A stretch of DNA of 22,880 nt from Gallionellaceae bacterium UBA5126 (GTDB taxonomy: Bacteria; Pseudomonadota; Gammaproteobacteria; Burkholderiales; Gallionellaceae), in the NCBI GenBank assembly GCA_002414205.1, contig DHYQ01000103.1:1-22880 (forward strand). Reading direction: 5' to 3'. This document shows, in pieces, positions 14,937 to 22,880 of the stretch. Position 1 is the stretch's first letter. Each line of letters opens with the position of its first letter. The notes beneath the pieces are model-generated. The model did no database searches, was not told the origin of the DNA, and saw only the letters and a program-made list of their open reading frames with translations. The position numbers and the translations under genes are program-made.

Positions 14937-16839
14937 CGGGTACCGCTCGTTGATTGTCCGGGTTTTTCGCAGCGATGATGCCCAAGCGGCTGCGCAGTGA
15001 GCGCCATGGGCCACCAAACTGGATGGCGTAGAACTGGGTGTTGCTCATGACTTTTTTCACATAGTCACGGGTTTCTTCAAACGGAATGGTTTCCGCATAG
15101 ATGGCCCCTTCCAGCGGCTGGTCACCGCGCCAGCGCCGCGCTCGTCCCGGCCCGGCGTTATAAGCGGCGGCAGCCAGTACTGGATTGTTGTCAAAGGTGG
15201 ACAGGATGTTGCGCATGTAGAAGGTGCCCATCTTCAGATTGACATCGACATTGCCCAGCATGCTGTCGCGGTAGTTGCTCCAACCCATTTTGCGGGCAAT
15301 CCAGCGCGCGGTGGCGGGCATGATTTGCATCAGGCCGGTGGCTCCGACGTTGGAGCGCGCCACGTTGGCAAAGCGACTTTCCTGGCGCATCAAGCCATAC
15401 ACCCAGGCGTCGTCGAGATGGTTGTCCTGAAGGTAGGATTCCAGTTCGTCGCGGTAGGGCGCCGGAAAGCGCAGGCTGAAATCATGGCTGCTGACGGTTT
15501 TGTCCGCTGCGCCAATCGAGCGGTCGTACATTTCGTTGCGGCGGGCAAATTCGGCGGCATTCAGCAATTCATTGTCGTTAAACGTGCGGATGGCCCACGC
15601 CCACTCCTTGGTGGCTTCACCACGCAAACCGATGCGGTACAAGGCCACGGTGCGACGCACGCCGGGCATGGCGGCAATGCGCTCGATGATTTGTCGGTTT
15701 GGCTGAAAAACCGTGCGGACATTGCCAATCACACTGTTTTTACTGATTTCTTCGTTCGCCAGTTGACCATAGAAGCTGAACTCGTTGCTGAGTGGTGCCA
15801 GCAATTTCATCGCCTCGTTCGATTTTCCCAGCGCCAGCAGTGCCCGACCTTTCCAATAGCGCCATGTGCTTTCCTGTTGTTGCAGGTCGTCCATCATGTT
15901 GATGCTGGTCAGCACTTCCTGCCAGTTGGTTTCGCGCAGTGCGGCGCGGGTGCGCCAAGCCAGTTGTTCATCGCTGAGATCGCTACCGGCCTGTTTGTAC
16001 CATTTCAAGGCCGAAGCATGCTGCTTGCGCACGCCTTCGTAGCCCAGCCAGCCGTAGAAATACTGCCGTTCTTCGTGGCTGAAGGGCGCTGGATCCCAGT
16101 AGCTGAGGGCCTGATCGGGCGATTGTTTGGCAATGCGTTGCAGGGCAAACAATTGCAGCGCCCGTGCGCCTTCGTTGTGACTGCGGCTGTGATTGATGAA
16201 ACGCACCGGATTTTTGGCGGCGGCCTCCAGTTCACTCACGGGGGCGCGCCGTTCCGGCGACAGGCGTTCCAAAATGCGACGTGCCACGCCGAGATTGTTG
16301 CTTTCCAGCGCCAGTTTGTAGCGTTTCCAGGCATCTTCCTCGCTGATGACGCCGGCATTCAGCGCGGCTTCAAAGAGTGGGTTGCAGCTACTCGGCATGT
16401 CCCGACCGGTGAACCACAGGCCGCGCGCCTCGCGCATGGCTTCTTTGGGTTGGGTTTGGGCGCGGGCTTGCAGCGCATAGCATTGCAGCTCATTGTCGCT
16501 GTTGACGACCTTGCGAAACTCGCCGTTAAACAAGCTCCACTTTTGCTGTTTGCCCAGTGATTTCAGCCACTCCACCCGCAGTTTGTCCTGAAGCGGGCTG
16601 TCCTCGCTGCGTGCCAGAAAGCGCAAGACTTGGTTTGGTTCGGTATTGTCCAGTGCCAGGCTCAACTGATAGTACTGCACATACAGGTTGAGTTCGTGGT
16701 CGCGTAATTGATGGGCGTAGCTATCCAGCCGTTTGGCATTGCCCTGTTTGTAGGCATCGCGTGCCGCCAGAAAGGTGTCATCCTGGTCGGCGAGGGCGGG
16801 CAGGGAAAGCAGGGTAAACAGCAGAATCAGCAATTTCAT
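14926..16839 (-). CDS. slt: Soluble lytic murein transglycosylase (Slt70 type)
   Basis: The 637-residue protein has a signal peptide (1-17, ending LPALA), a long alpha-helical superhelix (about 20-460) and a C-terminal goose-lysozyme-like catalytic domain (about 465-610). The catalytic Glu is Glu487 in GLMRQESRF; VGATGLMQIMPATAR and AAAAYNAGPGRARRW are the other family motifs. It cleaves peptidoglycan glycan strands to 1,6-anhydro-muropeptides in the periplasm. The length is close to E. coli Slt70 (645). There is no clear ribosome-binding site. It lies 38 nt after folB, and its end overlaps the cca start, so the genes are probably co-transcribed. Confidence 0.94.
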   Translation of the reverse strand: MKLLILLFTLLSLPALADQDDTFLAARDAYKQGNAKRLDSYAHQLRDHELNLYVQYYQLSLALDNTEPNQVLRFLARSEDSPLQDKLRVEWLKSLGKQQKWSLFNGEFRKVVNSDNELQCYALQARAQTQPKEAMREARGLWFTGRDMPSSCNPLFEAALNAGVISEEDAWKRYKLALESNNLGVARRILERLSPERRAPVSELEAAAKNPVRFINHSRSHNEGARALQLFALQRIAKQSPDQALSYWDPAPFSHEERQYFYGWLGYEGVRKQHASALKWYKQAGSDLSDEQLAWRTRAALRETNWQEVLTSINMMDDLQQQESTWRYWKGRALLALGKSNEAMKLLAPLSNEFSFYGQLANEEISKNSVIGNVRTVFQPNRQIIERIAAMPGVRRTVALYRIGLRGEATKEWAWAIRTFNDNELLNAAEFARRNEMYDRSIGAADKTVSSHDFSLRFPAPYRDELESYLQDNHLDDAWVYGLMRQESRFANVARSNVGATGLMQIMPATARWIARKMGWSNYRDSMLGNVDVNLKMGTFYMRNILSTFDNNPVLAAAAYNAGPGRARRWRGDQPLEGAIYAETIPFEETRDYVKKVMSNTQFYAIQFGGPWRSLRSRLGIIAAKNPDNQRAVPDEK

Positions 16840-16877
16840 CGGCAGGCAGGCGGTGGATTGGAAAGAGGGGGCAGCCC

Positions 16878-17234
16878 TTATTTTACCTGACTGCGCTCAA
16901 TACGGATGCCTACCATTTTGCATTGGCGAATGGCGTGCAGCTTGGCGACACTGACCCGCACCCAGGGTGCATTGAAATCATTGAGCACAATCTCGGCAAT
17001 ACACTCCGCCAAGGCTTCCAGCAAACCGAAGTGGCCCTCGCTCAAGACACGTTGGATATGTTTGACGACCTCGGCATAATCCAGCGCATCCTGTATGTCA
17101 TCGCTGCGGCAGGCGCGGCTATTGGGCATGGCAATTTCCAAGTCCAGTTGCAGTGTTTGTGGAATGGCTTTTTCGCGTTCGTATATGCCGATCAACGTGG
17201 TGACGTTGAGTTCTCGAATAAAAATGATGTCCAT
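16878..17234 (-). CDS. folB: Dihydroneopterin aldolase (FolB)
   Basis: The 118-residue T-fold protein begins MDIIFIRELNVTTLIGIYE (conserved Glu in GIYEREK). It keeps DDIQDALDYAEVV, the catalytic-region LLEALAE and the Lys of AKLHAI, all typical of FolB. It converts dihydroneopterin to 6-hydroxymethyl-dihydropterin and glycolaldehyde in folate synthesis. The length is that of the family (about 120). It is the first gene of the folB-slt-cca-EF-hand run and is divergent from plsY across 92 nt. Confidence 0.92.
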   Translation of the reverse strand: MDIIFIRELNVTTLIGIYEREKAIPQTLQLDLEIAMPNSRACRSDDIQDALDYAEVVKHIQRVLSEGHFGLLEALAECIAEIVLNDFNAPWVRVSVAKLHAIRQCKMVGIRIERSQVK

Positions 17235-17290
17235 GATGCGGAAGAAAGGGGTGTGCCGAGAATCCTCAGCGATGGGTGAGCGCTTTCGCG

Positions 17291-17320
17291 TAAAATTGTC
17301 GTCCTTTGAATTTTAAGGTA
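17291..17320 (+). promoter_or_regulatory. Possible plsY -10 box and ribosome-binding site
   Basis: TAAAAT at 17291-17296 resembles a -10 box, without a convincing -35 at 17 bp. TTAAGGTA at 17313-17320 is a ribosome-binding site six bases before the ATG at 17327. The segment is the folB/plsY divergent intergenic region. Confidence 0.3.
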
Positions 17321-17326
17321 TTCCCG

Positions 17327-17932
17327 ATGTTGACCATAGCGTTTGTTATTGTAGCGGCCTACTTGTTGGGCTCCATTCCCTTTGCCGTGGTGGCCAGCAA
17401 GCTGTTCAACCTGCCCGACCCACGTACTTACGGCTCCGGTAATCCGGGTGCGACCAATGTGTTGCGTACCGGCAAAAAAGCCGCCGCCGTGCTGACGCTG
17501 GTCGGCGATGCGGCCAAAGGCTGGTTGCCAGTTTATTTGGCCATCAAGTTTTTCATGCTCAGCAATCTCCTGATTGCCGTGGTGGCGCTGGTGGTGTTTC
17601 TGGGGCACTTGTTTCCGATATTTTTGCGCTTCAAGGGCGGCAAGGGGGTGGCGACCGCATTGGGTGTGTTGCTGGCGTTGAATGTCTGGATTGGCCTGAG
17701 TGCGCTGGGAACCTGGTTGTTGGTAGCGCTGGTCTTCCGTTTGTCGTCCTTGTCCGCACTGGCCGCCGCCGTGGCCACGCCGCTGTATGTTTTTCTGCTG
17801 GGTTCGCCGCTGGAGTGGCTGGCGGCCTCGTTGCTGATTACCGTGCTGCTGGTGTATCGCCACAAGGGCAACATCCGCAACCTGCTGGATGGTAAGGAAA
17901 GCAAAATCGGCCAGAAGAAACCCGCAGCGTAA
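17327..17932 (+). CDS. plsY: Glycerol-3-phosphate acyltransferase PlsY
   Basis: The 201-residue membrane protein has about five hydrophobic segments and the three PlsY motifs: GSIPFAV then [18 protein letters not shown], and [21 protein letters not shown]. It transfers acyl groups from acyl-phosphate (made by PlsX) to glycerol-3-phosphate, giving lysophosphatidic acid. The ATG at 17327 follows AAGG; a TTG at 17306 would add seven residues. The length matches the family (about 200). It is monocistronic or ends before the rpmH promoter. Confidence 0.95.
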   Translation: MLTIAFVIVAAYLLGSIPFAVVASKLFNLPDPRTYGSGNPGATNVLRTGKKAAAVLTLVGDAAKGWLPVYLAIKFFMLSNLLIAVVALVVFLGHLFPIFLRFKGGKGVATALGVLLALNVWIGLSALGTWLLVALVFRLSSLSALAAAVATPLYVFLLGSPLEWLAASLLITVLLVYRHKGNIRNLLDGKESKIGQKKPAA

Positions 17933-17968
17933 TTTGCCACCGCGATGGGCGCTTACTGCAAATTTAGC

Positions 17969-17997
17969 TTGACAGAATGCAGCTAAGGCATTGTAAT
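17969..17997 (+). promoter_or_regulatory. Consensus sigma70 promoter of the rpmH cluster
   Basis: A perfect -35 TTGACA (17969-17974), a 17-bp spacer and a -10 TGTAAT (17992-17997) lie 33 nt before the rpmH start. This fits strong growth-linked expression of L34 and the genes behind it. It is the best promoter match in the window. Confidence 0.8.
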
Positions 17998-18030
17998 TGC
18001 GCGTTTTAAGACTTACCGAGGACTTTTGAA

Positions 18031-18165
18031 ATGAAACGCACTTATCAACCTTCCGTCACCAAAAGAAAACGTACCCATGGCTTTCTGGTTCGCATGAAGA
18101 CCCGTGGCGGTCGTGCTGTGATTGCTGCTCGTCGTGCCCGGGGCCGTGCAAGACTCGCCGTCTAA
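18031..18165 (+). CDS. rpmH: Ribosomal protein L34
   Basis: The 44-residue basic protein starts [20 protein letters not shown] and ends [10 protein letters not shown], the near-invariant L34 pattern. It is part of the 50S subunit. The ATG at 18031 has GAGGAC upstream and lies behind a consensus promoter. The last 20 bases overlap the probable GTG start of rnpA in another frame. Confidence 0.98.
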   Translation: MKRTYQPSVTKRKRTHGFLVRMKTRGGRAVIAARRARGRARLAV

Positions 18166-18517
18166 GTCTTCGTATCGTTTCACGGCGGGGCAGCGCATTG
18201 CGCGCCGCGCGGGTTTTAGGCATTGCCTGAATGGAAAACAGCTTGCGAATCGACATTTCAAGCTGTTTTTTGTTGCCAACACGCAAGCGCATGCCCAGTT
18301 GGGCATTATCGCCAGCAAGCGCCATTTTCCGACCGCTGTGAGTCGAAACGGGCATAAACGCATGATTCGAGAGGCCTTTCGTTCGCATGCGCTGCGTATG
18401 CAGCCGCTGGACGTGGTGGTCATGGTGCGCCGTGTGGCAGTCGAGGAGACTGCTGCGCGGCGTGTTGCTTTGTTGACGCTGTTCGATCAGTTGCACACGC
18501 AATGCGCTACCTGTTGA
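18146..18517 (+). CDS. rnpA: RNase P protein component
   Basis: The product is about 123 residues, with [12 protein letters not shown] at the start, [20 protein letters not shown] and the RNA-binding motif [13 protein letters not shown]. RnpA binds the RnpB RNA and helps mature tRNA 5' ends. No ATG exists in frame near the start. GTG at 18146 gives the usual N-terminal length; TTG at 18122 is the alternative. Either start lies inside rpmH, so translation is probably coupled. The end overlaps yidD by 16 bases. Confidence 0.93.
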   Translation: MQDSPSKSSYRFTAGQRIARRAGFRHCLNGKQLANRHFKLFFVANTQAHAQLGIIASKRHFPTAVSRNGHKRMIREAFRSHALRMQPLDVVVMVRRVAVEETAARRVALLTLFDQLHTQCATC

Positions 18518-18711
18518 TCAAGCTGATACGTGGCTACCAATATCTGATTAGCCCGTTGAGTCCCCCCTGCTGTCGTTTTGTGCCGACATGTTCGCAATAT
18601 GCCATGGAGGCGGTGGAGCGACATGGGGTGCTGAAAGGCAGTTGGCTGGGCATGAAACGCATACTTCGCTGTAATCCCTGGGGAGCCGGGGGCTACGATC
18701 CGGTTCCATAA
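18502..18711 (+). CDS. yidD: YidD, membrane protein insertion efficiency factor
   Basis: The 69-residue protein has the family's [20 protein letters not shown] core (conserved Cys residues), the HGVLKGSW block and [17 protein letters not shown]. YidD sits at the inner membrane and assists YidC-dependent insertion. It starts inside rnpA (16-base overlap), has no strong ribosome-binding site of its own, and is followed 16 bases later by yidC. Confidence 0.96.
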   Translation: MRYLLIKLIRGYQYLISPLSPPCCRFVPTCSQYAMEAVERHGVLKGSWLGMKRILRCNPWGAGGYDPVP

Positions 18712-18727
18712 CTTCAAACAGGTCATC

Positions 18728-20359
18728 ATGAATTTACATAGACTGCTCCTGCTGGTTACTTTTTTCCTGTCGTTGGTCATGGTGTGGGATGGCTGGCAAA
18801 GATACCAGCACCCCGAATTGGCGCGTATCGAACATGTGAAAAAAGTGGATGGCGGCGATGTGCCTACCAGTCACCTCAAGGCACCCGGTGCCGCAGCCCT
18901 GCCTCAAGCGGCTTCTGCCGTGGCTTCGGGCGAAGTGATTCGCGTCAAGACCGACACCTTGAATGTGGAAATCAACACCTTGGGTGGCGACATCCAGCGT
19001 TTGGATTTCCTCAAGCATCCCGATGGCGAGGACAAGAGCAAGCCGTTCAACTTGTTTAAGCGTGGCATCGGCTCGCATCAATACGCCGCCCAAAGCGGCT
19101 TGCTGGGGGCTGGGCTGCCCAACCACAACACGCCGTTTGCCGTGGAAAAGCGCGACTACGATCTGGGCAATGCCGAGCAGTTGCAAGTGCGCCTGCAAGC
19201 GCCGTCCATGAATGGCCTGAATGTCGTCAAGGTGCTGACCTTCAAGAAAGGGAGCTATCTGATCGACGTGGCTTATGAAGTGCAAAACACCGGCACCACG
19301 CCACTGACCACTTCCGCCTACTTCCAGTTGGTGCGTGATGGTGAAGCCCCCGCCGGGGGTTCCAAGTTTGTACCCACCTATACGGGTGCTGCGGTCTATA
19401 CCGACAAGGAAAAATTCCAGAAGGTGGATTTTGCCAACATCGACAAGGGCAAGGTCGAGTATCCACGTGAAAGCAACGACGGCTGGATCGGCTTGGTACA
19501 GCACTATTTTGTCGCCGCCTGGCTGCCCAAGGGCAACAGCCCGCGTGAATTTTTCACTCGCAAGCTGGACAGCGGTCTGTACTCGGTCGGTGCGGTCGTG
19601 CCTATGGCCTCCATCGCGCCCGGCGCAAAAGGTCAGGTGAGCATGCCGCTGTATGCCGGCCCGGCACAATCCAATCTGGATAAGGTCGCGCCCGGTCTGG
19701 GCTTGACCGTGGACTACGGTTGGCTGACCGTGATTGCCGCGCCGATTTTCTGGGTGATGACGATGTTGCACAGTGTGGTCGGCAACTGGGGCGTAGCGAT
19801 TATCGTTTTGACCATTCTGATCAAACTGGCCTTCTTCCCGCTGTCCGCCGCCAGCTATCGCTCCATGGCGAAAATGCGCGTGGTTGCGCCCAAGCTGGAA
19901 GAAATCAAGCGCAAGTACAGCGACGACCGCGAAAAGCTGAACAAGGCCATGATGGAGTTGTACACCACCGAGAAAATCAATCCGCTGGGTGGCTGCTTGC
20001 CCATGCTGATTCAAATTCCGGTGTTCATCGCCCTGTATTGGTCGATTCTGGAAAGCGTGGAAATCCGCTACGCACCGTTCTTCGGCTGGATTACCGACCT
20101 GTCGGCAGCGGATCCTTACTACGTGTTGCCGCTGATTATGGCCGCCAGCATGATTATTCAGACTCGCTTGAACCCCACGCCGCCGGATCCCATGCAGGCC
20201 AAGATGATGCAAATCATGCCGGTGATTTTCGCCGTGGTGTTCTTCTTCTTCCCGGCTGGGCTGGTGCTGTACTCCATCGTGAACAACGTGCTGTCCATCG
20301 CGCAGCAAGGCTACATCAACCGCAAGCTGGAGGCGGAAGGGCTTGGCCACAAACGCTGA
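18728..20359 (+). CDS. yidC: Membrane protein insertase YidC (Oxa1 family)
   Basis: The 543-residue protein has an N-terminal membrane helix (about 4-20), a large periplasmic beta-sandwich domain (about 60-330) and five C-terminal membrane segments. The hydrophilic-groove Arg is Arg378 in [12 protein letters not shown], followed by [20 protein letters not shown] and [14 protein letters not shown]. It inserts and folds inner-membrane proteins alone or with SecYEG. The length matches proteobacterial YidC (548 in E. coli). The last 17 bases overlap the mnmE start. Confidence 0.97.
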   Translation: MNLHRLLLLVTFFLSLVMVWDGWQRYQHPELARIEHVKKVDGGDVPTSHLKAPGAAALPQAASAVASGEVIRVKTDTLNVEINTLGGDIQRLDFLKHPDGEDKSKPFNLFKRGIGSHQYAAQSGLLGAGLPNHNTPFAVEKRDYDLGNAEQLQVRLQAPSMNGLNVVKVLTFKKGSYLIDVAYEVQNTGTTPLTTSAYFQLVRDGEAPAGGSKFVPTYTGAAVYTDKEKFQKVDFANIDKGKVEYPRESNDGWIGLVQHYFVAAWLPKGNSPREFFTRKLDSGLYSVGAVVPMASIAPGAKGQVSMPLYAGPAQSNLDKVAPGLGLTVDYGWLTVIAAPIFWVMTMLHSVVGNWGVAIIVLTILIKLAFFPLSAASYRSMAKMRVVAPKLEEIKRKYSDDREKLNKAMMELYTTEKINPLGGCLPMLIQIPVFIALYWSILESVEIRYAPFFGWITDLSAADPYYVLPLIMAASMIIQTRLNPTPPDPMQAKMMQIMPVIFAVVFFFFPAGLVLYSIVNNVLSIAQQGYINRKLEAEGLGHKR

Positions 20360-21674
20360 TACCATCGCCGCGATTGCCACGGCCCAAGGCCGTGGTGGCG
20401 TCGGCATCGTGCGCATCTCCGGCCCGCTTGCGGGCCGGATTGCCATGGAGCTGCTGGGCACGTGTCCCAAGCCGCGCCACGCCCACTATTGCGACTTCAA
20501 CGACGCCGACGGCACGCCGCTGGATCAGGGCATTGCGCTGTACTTCGTCGCGCCGCATTCCTACACCGGCGAGGACGTGCTGGAGTTGCAGGGCCACGGT
20601 GGCACGGCGGTGTTGCAACTGCTGCTGCAACGCTGTTTGACCCTCGGAGCACGGCTGGCGCAAGCCGGAGAATTCACCCAACGCGCCTACCTCAACAACA
20701 AACTCGATCTGGCACAGGCCGAAGGCGTGGCCGATTTGATTGCCGCCACCACCGCCGAAGCCGCCCGCAGCGCCATGCGCTCTTTGCACGGCGACTTTTC
20801 GGCGGCGGTGCACCAACTGGTGGATGGGTTAATCAACCTGCGCATGCTGACCGAAGCCATGCTGGACTTCCCGGAAGAGGAAATCGACCAACTGGACGTG
20901 GAACGCCGCGAGCGACAATTGCGCGCCCTGCAAGCGCAGTTGCAGCGCACGCTGGACACCGCCCGCCAAGGCAGTCTACTGCGCGAAGGCGCGCATATCG
21001 CGCTGGTCGGCCAGCCCAACGTCGGCAAATCCAGCCTACTCAACCGCTTGGCCGGGGAAGAAGTCGCGCTGGTCAGTGACATCCCCGGCACCACCCGCGA
21101 CGTGATTCGGCAGATGATTCAAATTCGGGGCGTGCCGCTGCACATCCTCGACACCGCCGGGCTGCGCCAATCCGACGACACCGTGGAAAACCTCGGCATC
21201 GCCCGCACCTACCAAACCCTGCAACGCGCCGACTTGATTCTGCTGCTGCGCGAGGCACACAGCGAGCACAGCGCCGAAGACCAGCGCATTCTGGCCGCCC
21301 TGCCGCAGCACATCCCGCACCTGTTGGTGTTGAACAAAGCCGACCTGCTGTCCGATGCGCCCATCAGCCACGACGACGTGGTATATGTCTCCGCCCGCAC
21401 CGGCAGCGGCATCGACACCCTGCGCGACAAACTACTGGCCAGCATCGGCTACCGCCAGCAGGAAAGCGGCATCTTCATGGCCCGTGAACGCCACCTCACC
21501 GCGCTGTCCCTGGCGCAAGAACACCTCAGTCTCGCCAGCAACGTCCTGCCACAACCCGAACTTTTCGCCGAAGAACTCCGCCTCGCCCAACACGCCCTGA
21601 ACAGCATCACCGGCGAATTCACCGCCGACGACTTGCTGGGCGAAATTTTTAGTCGGTTTTGTATTGGCAAATGA
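20343..21674 (+). CDS. mnmE: tRNA modification GTPase MnmE (TrmE)
   Basis: The 443-residue protein has an N-terminal folate-binding domain ([20 protein letters not shown]), helical domains, and an inserted G domain with G1 GQPNVGKSS (223-231), G2 GTTRD, G3 DTAG and G4 NKAD. It ends in FCIGK with the conserved Cys440. With MnmG it makes 5-carboxymethylaminomethyl-uridine at the tRNA wobble position. The only start that gives the full conserved N-terminus is a TTG at 20343, inside the yidC 3' end, with GGAGG about nine bases upstream. The length is just under E. coli's (454). Confidence 0.96.
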   Translation: MATNADTIAAIATAQGRGGVGIVRISGPLAGRIAMELLGTCPKPRHAHYCDFNDADGTPLDQGIALYFVAPHSYTGEDVLELQGHGGTAVLQLLLQRCLTLGARLAQAGEFTQRAYLNNKLDLAQAEGVADLIAATTAEAARSAMRSLHGDFSAAVHQLVDGLINLRMLTEAMLDFPEEEIDQLDVERRERQLRALQAQLQRTLDTARQGSLLREGAHIALVGQPNVGKSSLLNRLAGEEVALVSDIPGTTRDVIRQMIQIRGVPLHILDTAGLRQSDDTVENLGIARTYQTLQRADLILLLREAHSEHSAEDQRILAALPQHIPHLLVLNKADLLSDAPISHDDVVYVSARTGSGIDTLRDKLLASIGYRQQESGIFMARERHLTALSLAQEHLSLASNVLPQPELFAEELRLAQHALNSITGEFTADDLLGEIFSRFCIGK

Positions 21675-21744
21675 GGATGTTGTCGTGGAATTGGCTGTAA
21701 AAGCATCGTGATGCCTCGACTTCCTGCCAAATAGCCAGTCAGCC

Positions 21745-21811
21745 CGTAGGTGCGAATTCATTCGCACGACTTTGCAATTAAAGGAAAACGTGCGAATTTG
21801 TCGCACCTACG
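21745..21811. repeat. Palindromic repeat pair (GTAGGTGCGAATTCATTCGCAC family)
   Basis: The left arm CGTAGGTGCGAATTCATTCG (plus CACG; 21745-21768) is the imperfect inverse of the right arm 21789-21811 (CGTGCGAATTTGTCGCACCT then ACG). Each arm also contains its own GTGCGAA/TTCGCAC dyad. It lies between convergent mnmE and the TauE-family gene, whose last codons and TAG stop are inside the right arm. This sequence type is known as a dispersed intergenic repeat in proteobacteria. It may end transcription from both sides. The rest of 21675-21806 shows no gene. Confidence 0.75.
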
Positions 21812-22598
21812 CTACCGCCTGCCACAGCATTTTCCCCGCCAATATGACCAGAAAACCGGCAAAGGCGCGGCGTAGCGGTTTGACGGGCAGGCGGTGGGCG
21901 GCTTTGGCTCCTAACGGGGCGGTGACGGGGCTGCCGAGCAGCAGCATGCCGAGAGCGGGCAGGTAGAGGTAGCCCAGGGTGTGGGCGGGCAGGCCGGGGT
22001 GGTGCAGGCCGAGGACGATGTAGCCTGCGGTGCCGCCGATGGCGATCGGGATGCCTAGCGCGGCGGAGGTGCCGATGGCTTGGCGCAGCGGCACGTTGTG
22101 GTACAGCATGAACGGCACGCTGAGGGTGCCGCCACCCACCGACACCAGACTGCTAATCGCGCCGATGCCGCTGCCGACGGCCAGCAGCGCAGCGCGTCCC
22201 GGCAAGGTGCGCGTCGGGGCCGGTTTGAATTCCAGCGCCATTTGCAGCGCGACGTAGCTCATAAACAGGGCGAAAAAGCCGCTCAGGTAGTGGGCGGGGA
22301 TGTGGCCCGCCAGCCAGGTGCCCAACACGGTGCCCAGCAACAAACCGGGCGTCACGCCGCGCACCACGCTGAAATTCACCGCGCCGTGCTGGTGATGGGT
22401 GCGGGCGCTGCTGCTGGCGGTGAACAAAATCGTTGCCATCGAGGTGCCCAGCGCCAGATGCAGCGGCTCGGCCAATCCTTGTGCGGCGAACAGCCAGCTC
22501 AACAGCGGCACGAACAACAGTCCGCCGCCGATGCCGAACAGCCCGGCCAAAAAGCCGGTAAACGCCCCCAGCGCCAGATACGCCGCCAGCCAGCCCAT
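21807..22598 (-). CDS. TauE/SafE-family membrane permease (sulfite exporter-like)
   Basis: The 263-residue protein has about eight hydrophobic segments and the internal duplication typical of the family: FLAGLFGIGGGLLFVPLL in the first half and ISSLVSVGGGTLSVPFML in the second. Members are proposed anion exporters or importers for sulfite, sulfoacetate and related organosulfur compounds. The substrate cannot be told here, and no sulfur genes lie nearby. It starts three bases after the EVE-domain gene stop (TAG AGC ATG), so the two are one operon. Its stop codon lies in a palindromic repeat. Confidence 0.9.
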   Translation of the reverse strand: MGWLAAYLALGAFTGFLAGLFGIGGGLLFVPLLSWLFAAQGLAEPLHLALGTSMATILFTASSSARTHHQHGAVNFSVVRGVTPGLLLGTVLGTWLAGHIPAHYLSGFFALFMSYVALQMALEFKPAPTRTLPGRAALLAVGSGIGAISSLVSVGGGTLSVPFMLYHNVPLRQAIGTSAALGIPIAIGGTAGYIVLGLHHPGLPAHTLGYLYLPALGMLLLGSPVTAPLGAKAAHRLPVKPLRRAFAGFLVILAGKMLWQAVA

Positions 22599-22601
22599 GC
22601 T

Positions 22602-22880
22602 CTACTCGTCGAGTTTTTGCAGGATGAACTGCCACTCCGCCGGATCGACCGGGGTAATCGACAAGCGGTTGCCGCGCTGCAAGGTGCGCATGTTGAACAG
22701 CTCAGGATAGCTGCGCATCTCGGCGATTTTCATCAAGCGCGTCTTGCGCAGCAGTTGTACATCCACATTGAACCAGCGCGGCTGCATCAGCGTGGCCTTG
22801 GGTTCGTAATACTTGCTGTTGGGCTGGAACTGCGTCGCGTCGGGATAGGCCACGCTGGCCACCCGCGCCACGCCGGTAAT
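22602..22880 (-). CDS. EVE-domain protein, C-terminal part (runs off the right edge)
   Basis: The visible 92 residues include GVARVASVAYPDATQFQP, KATLMQPRWFNVDVQLL and LQRGNRLSITPVDPAEW, the C-terminal half of the EVE (PUA-like) fold of about 150-residue proteins. The frame stays open to the edge, so the GTG at 22871 is an internal Val codon and the true start lies beyond 22880. EVE domains bind modified bases in DNA or RNA; the role of these small stand-alone members is not settled. The family start (MAxWLxKSEP) is expected outside the window. Confidence 0.88.
   Translation of the reverse strand: MTGVARVASVAYPDATQFQPNSKYYEPKATLMQPRWFNVDVQLLRKTRLMKIAEMRSYPELFNMRTLQRGNRLSITPVDPAEWQFILQKLDE

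Noticed and set aside
15325..16560. A 411-codon plus-strand open frame opposite slt
   Set aside because: It is an antisense shadow. Slt has a clear signal peptide and catalytic motifs on the other strand.
17933..18030. Possible origin of replication upstream of rpmH
   Set aside because: No DnaA-box cluster, no AT-rich repeats and no dnaA nearby; the region is explained by a sigma70 promoter.
18734..20470. A 578-codon open frame on the minus strand across yidC
   Set aside because: It is a shadow of yidC in GC-rich codons: very rich in His, Gln, Arg and Gly, with no recognisable domain. yidC itself is certain.

Overview
This 22.9-kb window looks like ordinary chromosome from a moderately GC-rich proteobacterium. 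Betaproteobacteria is the best guess. The evidence is the 44-residue L34 protein, the tolQRAB-pal-cpoB-queE-queC order, the HD-domain type of Cca, and the folB-slt-cca and rpmH-rnpA-yidD-yidC-mnmE groupings. The lineage call is inference from gene content and protein style, not a database result.

Layout. Positions 1-640 are decayed accessory DNA: the broken 3' end of an IS3-family transposase, the probable right end of that element, and a frameshifted remnant of an unrecognised gene. ybgC (780-1187, +) follows, bracketed by 42-nt inverted repeats. Positions 1190-1436 hold dispersed palindromic repeats and no gene. From 7070 down to 1437 (minus strand) runs a signalling cassette: a membrane hybrid histidine kinase with Cache-like, FixL-like PAS, HisKA, HATPase, REC and Hpt parts; a REC-EAL response regulator that should degrade c-di-GMP; and a GlcD/D2HGDH-type FAD dehydrogenase. 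This cassette separates ybgC from the tol genes, which are usually adjacent.

Positions 7279-13116 (+) form a tight operon, tolQ-tolR-tolA-tolB-pal-cpoB-queE-queC: the Tol-Pal envelope machine followed by two preQ0/queuosine synthesis genes. TolA is short and proline-rich in its middle, while Pal carries an Ala/Glu/Lys/Arg helical repeat of the kind normally seen in TolA. A strong terminator-like hairpin lies inside the start of cpoB.

Positions 17234-13123 (minus) form folB-slt-cca-EF-hand protein, with overlapping stop and start codons at the last two junctions. plsY (+) is divergent from folB. Positions 17969-21674 (+) hold a consensus sigma70 promoter and the compact rpmH-rnpA-yidD-yidC-mnmE cluster, with non-ATG starts for rnpA (GTG) and mnmE (TTG). 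No dnaA or origin is visible beside it. The right end holds a palindromic repeat and, on the minus strand, a TauE/SafE-family permease and an EVE-domain gene that runs off the window.

Most of the window is core envelope, translation and RNA-modification machinery. The least conventional parts are the kinase/EAL/dehydrogenase cassette, the TolA/Pal linker exchange, the hairpin in cpoB and the repeat-flanked ybgC. I did not find a clearly new defence or mobile system.
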